From Trichaptum fuscoviolaceum (taxonomy: Eukaryota > Basidiomycota > Agaricomycetes > Hymenochaetales > Trichaptaceae): a DNA stretch of 64,000 nt. Position numbers and translations under genes: made by a program. The stretch's first letter is position 1; each line of letters opens with the position of its first letter. The stretch spans positions 1,736,001-1,800,000 of the forward strand of contig CAJSYZ010000007.1 of the NCBI GenBank assembly GCA_910574455.1. The letters are read 5' to 3'. The notes under the pieces are model-generated. The model was given only the letters and a program-made list of their open reading frames with translations. It was not told the origin of the DNA and did no database searches. Below, piece after piece: positions 58,964-64,000 of this stretch.

Positions 58964-60687
58964 ATGGAACCGCCTGCTGGACAGGCTGAACTACTTTCTG
59001 CTATAAAATCTCACTCATATTCGCAAATCGAATCTCTAAAGTCTACGGACTCTATCGTACAGCAAGTCCGATCACTATGCGAAACGGCACTAGGATCGTC
59101 TCCCTGCCTCTGGCAGCTTCGTGTTGCATTTGCGGTCCTGAAAGGAGAAAAAGATGTTATATGTGTGGCTCGCACAGGCGCAGGAAAATCATTGACATTT
59201 TACTTACCTCTTGTTGTCCGAATGGAAGGAATCATCATAATTGTTGTGCCCTTGAATGCACTCGCATCCGAAATGGCTTCGGACCTATCTTCCTTGGGTC
59301 TCGCAGCGATTGCAATAACTGCATCGACTTCTAGCCCTAAAAATTTTGTTGTGAGCCTAGTTTTTTATTTGTGAAACATTTGAGGGACTTACCATCAAAT
59401 AGGACATCACACAACACAAATATTGTGTTGTTATAACGAACCCCGAGACAATGCTTGAAAAAAATGGGCGGTTCCTTAAAGTCTTGAAGGACCCGGCTTT
59501 TTTGCGCAAGCTTATCTGTGTAATAATCGACGAGGCTCACTGCGTGGTCAATTGGGGGGATTTTCGTCCGGAGTATAGGGAATTGGGCTTACTTCGATAT
59601 GTTATCCCGAGTTCTATCCCTCTCTATATTGCCTCGGCTACATTACCTCCTGTTGTAATGCGCGATGTCCGAAGACTACTGCGCATTAGGTCGGATCCCT
59701 ACAAAGAGATCATGTCAAATGATCGACCAAACGTCGCAATTGCGGTGCAAAGAATGGCTTACCCGATTAAAACCTTCTGGGACCTCACCTTCTTGGTCCC
59801 GGAAGGTTGGACTCCTGAACAAGAAAAGCCATTATTATTCCTCGTGATGTTTGATAACATTAATACCTTACATCTTGCCCTCGAATTCCTTCGCAGTCGT
59901 CTTCCAAGGGAGCATCGCCGGAAAATCCTCCCTTTCCATTCCGAGATGTCCGAAGAACATCGTTTGACTACCATAGCCCTCATGAAGCAAGGGCTCCTCT
60001 TGGGTGTCCTTGCTTCAGAAGGCTTCGGCCTGGTGAGTTGTCCCTGAGCTTTACAGTGGTTAACAACTAATCTAATAAAAAAAGGGGATCGACGTATCTA
60101 TTATTCAAATTGTTGTCCAATTTCGCGCAAATCTAATTGATTTGTGCACACTCGCACAACGTTTTGGGCGTGCTGCCAGGGATCCACGTATCCAGGGAAT
60201 CGGCTTGTTGTTAGTTGAGCCATCGGTAGACGACGAAGAAGACGAAGATGTTGCTCGACCGTCAAAGAAAAGGCGCAGAGGCAGACAAGGAGGTCGATCC
60301 AAACGAGCGAGACTGGCGTTGTCGTCTGAAGACTCGCAATCACAATCACAATCACAGGAGTCGCAGTCGCAGGTTGAGCCGGGTCCACAAGGCACGTCCT
60401 CGCAGCTGGAATCGAGCCAAACGGAGTCGCAGAGCCAGGCGCAGGAAGGGGTGTCGCAAGTGGGTCATAATCACGAAGAGGAAGAGGATGACATCGATGT
60501 CAGTGAAGAAGTCACTGGTCAAGTAATTGAAGACTACCTACCAAAACTTCGGGCCCGTTGGAACGATTATAACGCGTGGTGGAGCGAGGAGAGAACAGAT
60601 GGAGGAAGAGAACCAGCCCTTCGTGACCTTCTGCATGGTGTAACACCAGACATAAATTGTCGGCGTGTACCATTAGAGCATATTTAG
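58964..60687 (+). CDS. RecQ-like DEAD/DEAH helicase, C-terminally cut by an element
   Basis: ATP-dependent DNA helicase core of the RecQ type, a family often multicopy in mushroom genomes. Exons are 58964-59349, 59403-60032 and 60085-60687. Motif I is VARTGAGKSLTFYLP, motif II is CVIIDEAHCVVNWG, motif III is YIASATLPP, and motif VI is AQRFGRAARD, with FHSEMSEEHR and GIDVSIIQIVVQF of the second domain. After the core comes a basic stretch (RPSKKRRRGRQGGRSKRAR), an SQ-rich run (SEDSQSQSQSQESQSQ) and an acidic stretch. There is no RecQ C-terminal zinc domain or HRDC. The last five codons (L-E-H-I-stop) come from the start of the terminal inverted repeat of the element at 60675, so the natural C-terminus has probably been lost. 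The ATP-binding motifs are intact, so it could still be an active ATPase. The start ATG is the first in frame. Confidence 0.82.
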
Positions 60688-60968
60688 ACGTGTGTAAAGT
60701 ACTTTACACACGACTTTACACACGACTTTACACAAGCTCAATTTGGTTTGGCAACATGCGTATTTGGTTTTGCGAGTGCAAGCGATGTCCCGGAGGGACT
60801 CGGTGACAACACCCGGCCCATCCGTAACCTCACTTACCAACTATGGTTATCGGTTACGAGTTTTTTCCTTAGTGCCTCCGGCAAATTAGCATTTTGATGT
60901 GTAAAGTCGTGTGAAAGTCAAGTGAAAAGTCGTGTGTAAAGTACTTTACACACGTCTAAATATGCTCT
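60675..60968. mobile_element. MITE-like element with long terminal inverted repeats
   Basis: The ends are perfect inverted copies for about 40 bp: the left end reads AGAGCATATTTAGACGTGTG and continues GTAAAGTACTTTACACACGAC; the right end is its reverse complement, finishing ACGTCTAAATATGCTCT. The trinucleotide ATT flanks both sides (60672-60674 and 60969-60971), a likely target-site duplication; if the terminal A/T pair is excluded, a TA duplication would also fit a Tc1/mariner-type insertion. The arms contain the subrepeat CTTTACACACGA. The 294-bp interior has no open frame, so the element is non-autonomous. It lies at the very end of the RecQ-like gene and supplies its stop codon. Confidence 0.88.
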
Positions 60969-61630
60969 ATTGAAGCTCTTCTTCTCCGACGGCAGTACTA
61001 ACTTGAAAGAGTTAGGTAAGCTTTCGAAGCTACATCAGGGAATCTTCTTTTTCACTTAAGGTTACTTAAACGGTCTGAAATTTACTGAAGCCCTGGGAAG
61101 TGAAATTCTACTGATTTACTGATTTCAGGCATGTGGTTTCATTATTCAGGAAGGGGCCTGCTGAAATCAGTGCCGTCGACTTAAATCAGCTCTTCAGGCA
61201 TTCAGTCTTCAGCATTCAAGCATATCAGAAGTTTTTTTCTGGCATTCGAATTGCAGTGCTCAAGTGTATAAGTGTGTAAGGGGTTCAAGTAGTTCATTCC
61301 ATAAGTAATTCATCATTTAATCATATAAGCAGACTTTTTTGTCTGTCGGTTTGCAGTACTCAAGCGTGTAAGTGCGTAAGAGGTTCCAGAATTACTTCAT
61401 TTCCACAAGTAATTTAAGACAATAAGTAGAAATCAGTGCATCAGTGTCCCTCAGTAGCTACACCACGGCATCCTGAACCAGATTATATTTTGCCACTTCT
61501 ACCTCGCTGGCAGGCTGTTCCTCGGCATATTCAGAGAACGAATGCCACTGCAAGTTGGTGGTAGTAAGAGCTTGAATACAGTGGCGGGGTGATGGGTCAA
61601 AGCCGAAGCTCACCAGAGATCGACCTGCTC
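60969..61630. repeat. Spacer with diverged direct repeat
   Basis: Two copies of a segment about 101 bp apart: at 61230 and 61331 the pattern CTTTTTT-CTG, TTGCAGT-CTCAAG, TGTAAGTG-GTAAG-GGTTC, then ACAAGTAATT is repeated with changes. Upstream, 61060-61215 has overlapping CTGAAATCAG / ATTCAG words. No gene seen. Confidence 0.5.
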
Positions 61631-62940
61631 TTAAAAGTCTGCGCCGTCCGTAGCCGAATCCCATAATGAACCCTCGTCCTCGCGATCGCCTTCCCCGTCC
61701 TCTCTGCCTGCGTCATTCTCCTCGCCCTCAAAACCTCCACTGCGTCCATAACCCATGCTGAAATTCTCGTCCGCATCCTTGTTCTCATCCTGATCCTGAT
61801 CCTTGTCCTCCTCCTGATCCTTGTCCTCGTCCTCGTCTCCCTCGCCAAGCACACTCTCGTCCTCCATATCGTCTTCCCTATCCTTGAAATCCTCGACTTC
61901 TTCGCCGTCATTATCCTTATCCTCCTTGCACTTACTACTTCTAGTAGCGCCCTCGCCATATGTATACTCGCCGCTCGCATCCGCGTCTCCAACGTCAAGA
62001 TACAGGGAGAAATCCCTGCCAGTGACACCCGATCCAACAAGTTCGGTGTTCTTTCCCGCACTAAAATCTTCAATGGAATTGTAAGCTGCTAGGCGGGATC
62101 GGACCTTCTCCCAGTTTGATTCAGTAAAAAACGAGGAATTCGACAATAAGTTAACATAGTCGTCCGTATGAGGCTGCCACAGAGCACTGGTGAAGTACCA
62201 CTCAGCGCCACCAAACTCTTCTTTGATCTTTTGCAACCGGGCCACCTGCTTGTCGATTGCAACCTTGACCTGTTCATGAGAAGTTCAGCAAATAAAGCCA
62301 CTATAAGAACTGAAGTAGATAGATACCGCGGTTGCCGCAAGAGCAAGGGCACCGATAGGCTTTCCTATTGTGTTTTTGTCCAGTACTTTATGCCGACCCA
62401 GGGCCAAGACTAGGTGTACGGACAACACTGAGATTACGAGATCAGAGCAGAACAACCCTTGCTTCTGTACTTTCAGAGTCAATGCAGGGACACGAAGGGT
62501 GACATGGGGCAAATTTTCACATACCTTATCCATACTATGCCAGCGTTCCCAGAGGAATGGTTCAGCTTTCTTCTTGTCGACCATCGTCTGCAACATCTTC
62601 ACAATTTCTTCGGTCTCCACTGACTTAGAACGCTCGTTGCCGACGAAACTCGAAATTGATTGTTCGGCTTTCTCGAACAATTTCTTGCGCCAACTATCAG
62701 AGCATCTCTGGGCTGCCTACAGGGCAGATCATACTTGATTCAAAATGGCCGATGTAAGACAATAAGGGATGACTCAACTAAAGAACAGATGTCGGCCAAT
62801 TGCGTGTCGTAACTAAGTTCGACAGAATCAAACACCTTCCCCCACAAGGTTCCGATGGACTTATTGTCCGGGTTTTGCCATGGAGTTGTGGACATATGAC
62901 AGCATTTATCGACAAGTATTCGAGCTTTGAGGTTTTGCAT
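61631..62940 (-). CDS. Unknown protein with acidic C-terminal tail
   Basis: Four exons keep one frame on the minus strand: 62940-62779, 62716-62525, 62464-62327 and 62269-61631. The product starts MQNLKARILVDKCCHMS, then GTLWGKVFDSVELSYDTQLA, AAQRCSDSWRKKLFEKAEQS, a Trp-containing piece FLWERWHSMDK, a hydrophobic segment DLVISVLSVHLVLALG, ALALAATA, and KQVARLQKIKEEFGGAEWYF. The final 80 residues are strongly acidic (DEDEDKDQEEDKDQDQDEN). The start is uncertain because the sequence just upstream is a run of CGTAAC repeats, and the true 5' end could be displaced. I do not recognise the family. The placement beside the MITE and repeat-rich DNA is typical of lineage-specific fungal genes. Confidence 0.55.
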
Positions 62941-63110
62941 GCTTTACGCAACTTTAGTGGTACATACATAACTTTTTTGTCTTTACGTAACTTGTTACGC
63001 AACTTTTGTACGTAACTTTACACCATTACTTACAGGATTTAGCTTGCTACTCCTCACATTTTCAGCTCTCGGTAGTACAGCTCTGCCTTACGTAACTATA
63101 TGCAGCTATA
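62941..63110. repeat. Cluster of CGTAACTT-type motifs
   Basis: Short imperfect repeats TACGCAACTTT, TACATAACTTTT, TACGTAACTTGTTACGCAACTTTT and TACGTAACTTT follow one another from about 62945 to 63025, with further copies at about 63080 and 63150. CGTAACTTGTTACG is an inverted pair. It borders the 5' end of the unknown gene. Confidence 0.55.
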
Positions 63111-64000
63111 CAGTGGTTCACATTAAGGTGTCTGTGGTTCAGAAAAGTTTTACATAACTTTTTTTTTAGATACTATAGATATGTTATACCTTTCTGTACT
63201 GAAGCATTATCCTGTATACCTTTTAAATATATTTCTTATTGTTGATTATCTTGTTTGGTTCCTTTTAATCAATAATATTATTGCTGGAAATGTATAATAT
63301 CTTATCTAGTAAATTTACGAGAGTTGTTATACGATATATACAATAACTGACTTTTTTAATTACTTGGGCAAGTGGGTCAATGGGTTTAGCTCCCCAACTC
63401 TGGTAAAGGTTGGCAGGCGGAACCCTTCCTGCTTTGTAACCTATCCAACAGGCTACGGGTTCAACTCAGACTAATGTAAATAACTTTTGTAATTGTTTTG
63501 TTTCTTTTGTTTTAAATAAAAACAATTCTTATGTATTTTATCAGCTATAGATATTGTAATTCTGCTAGATTCCTGCATGTCTACATCAGTCCCATGTATA
63601 ATTGGTGTTACAGCTGTAGGGGTACATGTAGGCTGCCGAGTGTAAACAGTCTCTGGGGAAATACTAGGGAGTGTTACAACCGTGGGGGAACTGTCAAGAT
63701 CCTGGGCTTCTTTTCCTATTGTTTGCACTTTCCTGCCAAGGATCCCGACATGAGCAGGCAATCTCGCACGGAGAATCCCGCCATTGGATTCCCGTTGCAA
63801 AACCTCTTTCCCAACTCACACAACCCCCCGCACAATCCCTCAATCACGTGACCTATAGTGTACCACTGCCCTGGCAACCACGCATGCATATGCACACTCA
63901 TTTACAATAACCCGCCATGGCACACATACATTCACTTACCAACAACCGCTCATTGATCAACTAGTACCTCAAGGTGACAACCCGCAACTGCCTGGCATAC
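63111..64000. other. AT-rich right end, no gene recognised
   Basis: The first 250 bp are very AT-rich with TATA-like runs. About 63365-63480 is a GC-richer island with a GGGTTCAACTC word. Plus-strand open frames at 63531-63851 and 63671-63910 have no recognisable content. The window ends here; a gene could begin beyond it. Confidence 0.45.

Noticed and set aside
1..64000. CRISPR arrays, rRNA and tRNA genes
   Set aside because: No regularly spaced direct repeats, no conserved rRNA cores and no drawable cloverleaf were seen. CRISPR is also not expected in a fungal genome.

Overview
The window looks like nuclear DNA of a basidiomycete fungus, most likely a wood-inhabiting agaricomycete. Genes are compact and split by many short introns (about 50-65 bp, GT-AG), they lie on both strands with short spacers, and several proteins are of fungal type (SKG6-like membrane protein, YSC84/SYLF protein, BZZ1-like F-BAR protein, KRE33-like acetyltransferase, RecQ-like helicase with an SQ-rich tail). 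The species level is inference; no marker gene was available. I saw no tRNA, rRNA or CRISPR array.

Layout. 1-1.8 kb: no gene recognised. 1.85-3.07 kb: three-repeat MYB protein (+). 3.3-7.5 kb: an alpha/beta hydrolase of the TAP-like type (-) and a degraded copy (-); 7.6-8.9 kb an unassigned coding-like stretch. 9.3-16.2 kb: a GC-rich block with two SYLF-domain genes (+), the first carrying a long tandem-repeat tail, and an SKG6-like transmembrane gene (-), plus a small relic of a second SKG6 tail, which points to an old tandem duplication. 17.7-19.5 kb: membrane plus coiled-coil protein (-). 20.3-22.3 kb: arrestin-like protein (+). 22.9-28.3 kb: one dead and one intact hydrolase copy (+). 28.9-30.2 kb: protein kinase (+). 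32.3-35.0 kb: fifth hydrolase copy (+). 37.2-39.4 kb: F-box protein (-). 40.9-54 kb: KRE33/NAT10-like RNA acetyltransferase (+), carboxylate-type MFS transporter (+), BZZ1-like F-BAR/C1/SH3 protein (-), GPI-anchored Ser/Thr-rich wall protein (+), CAF1/POP2 deadenylase (+). 54.1-56.8 kb: SNM1/Artemis-type metallo-beta-lactamase nuclease (-). 57.7-58.6 kb: HELAH-motif protein with apparent frame breaks (+). 59.0-60.7 kb: RecQ-like helicase (+) whose stop codon lies in the terminal inverted repeat of a 294-bp MITE-like element. 61.6-62.9 kb: acidic-tailed unknown protein (-). 63-64 kb: AT-rich, no gene.

How parts relate. There is no single pathway. The left 35 kb is an accessory-like region dominated by local duplication and decay: five copies of one 14-exon hydrolase family, three with a full or nearly full catalytic set and two dead, and a duplicated SYLF/SKG6 segment. 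The 37-58 kb part is mostly conserved housekeeping genes (ribosome biogenesis, mRNA decay, DNA repair, endocytosis, cell wall). The right end is repeat-rich. A short AACTTGAAG motif recurs upstream of many of the genes.

Limits: exon borders were placed by eye from reading-frame continuity, splice consensus and comparison among paralogs in the window. No database search was possible, so family names rest on recognised motifs.
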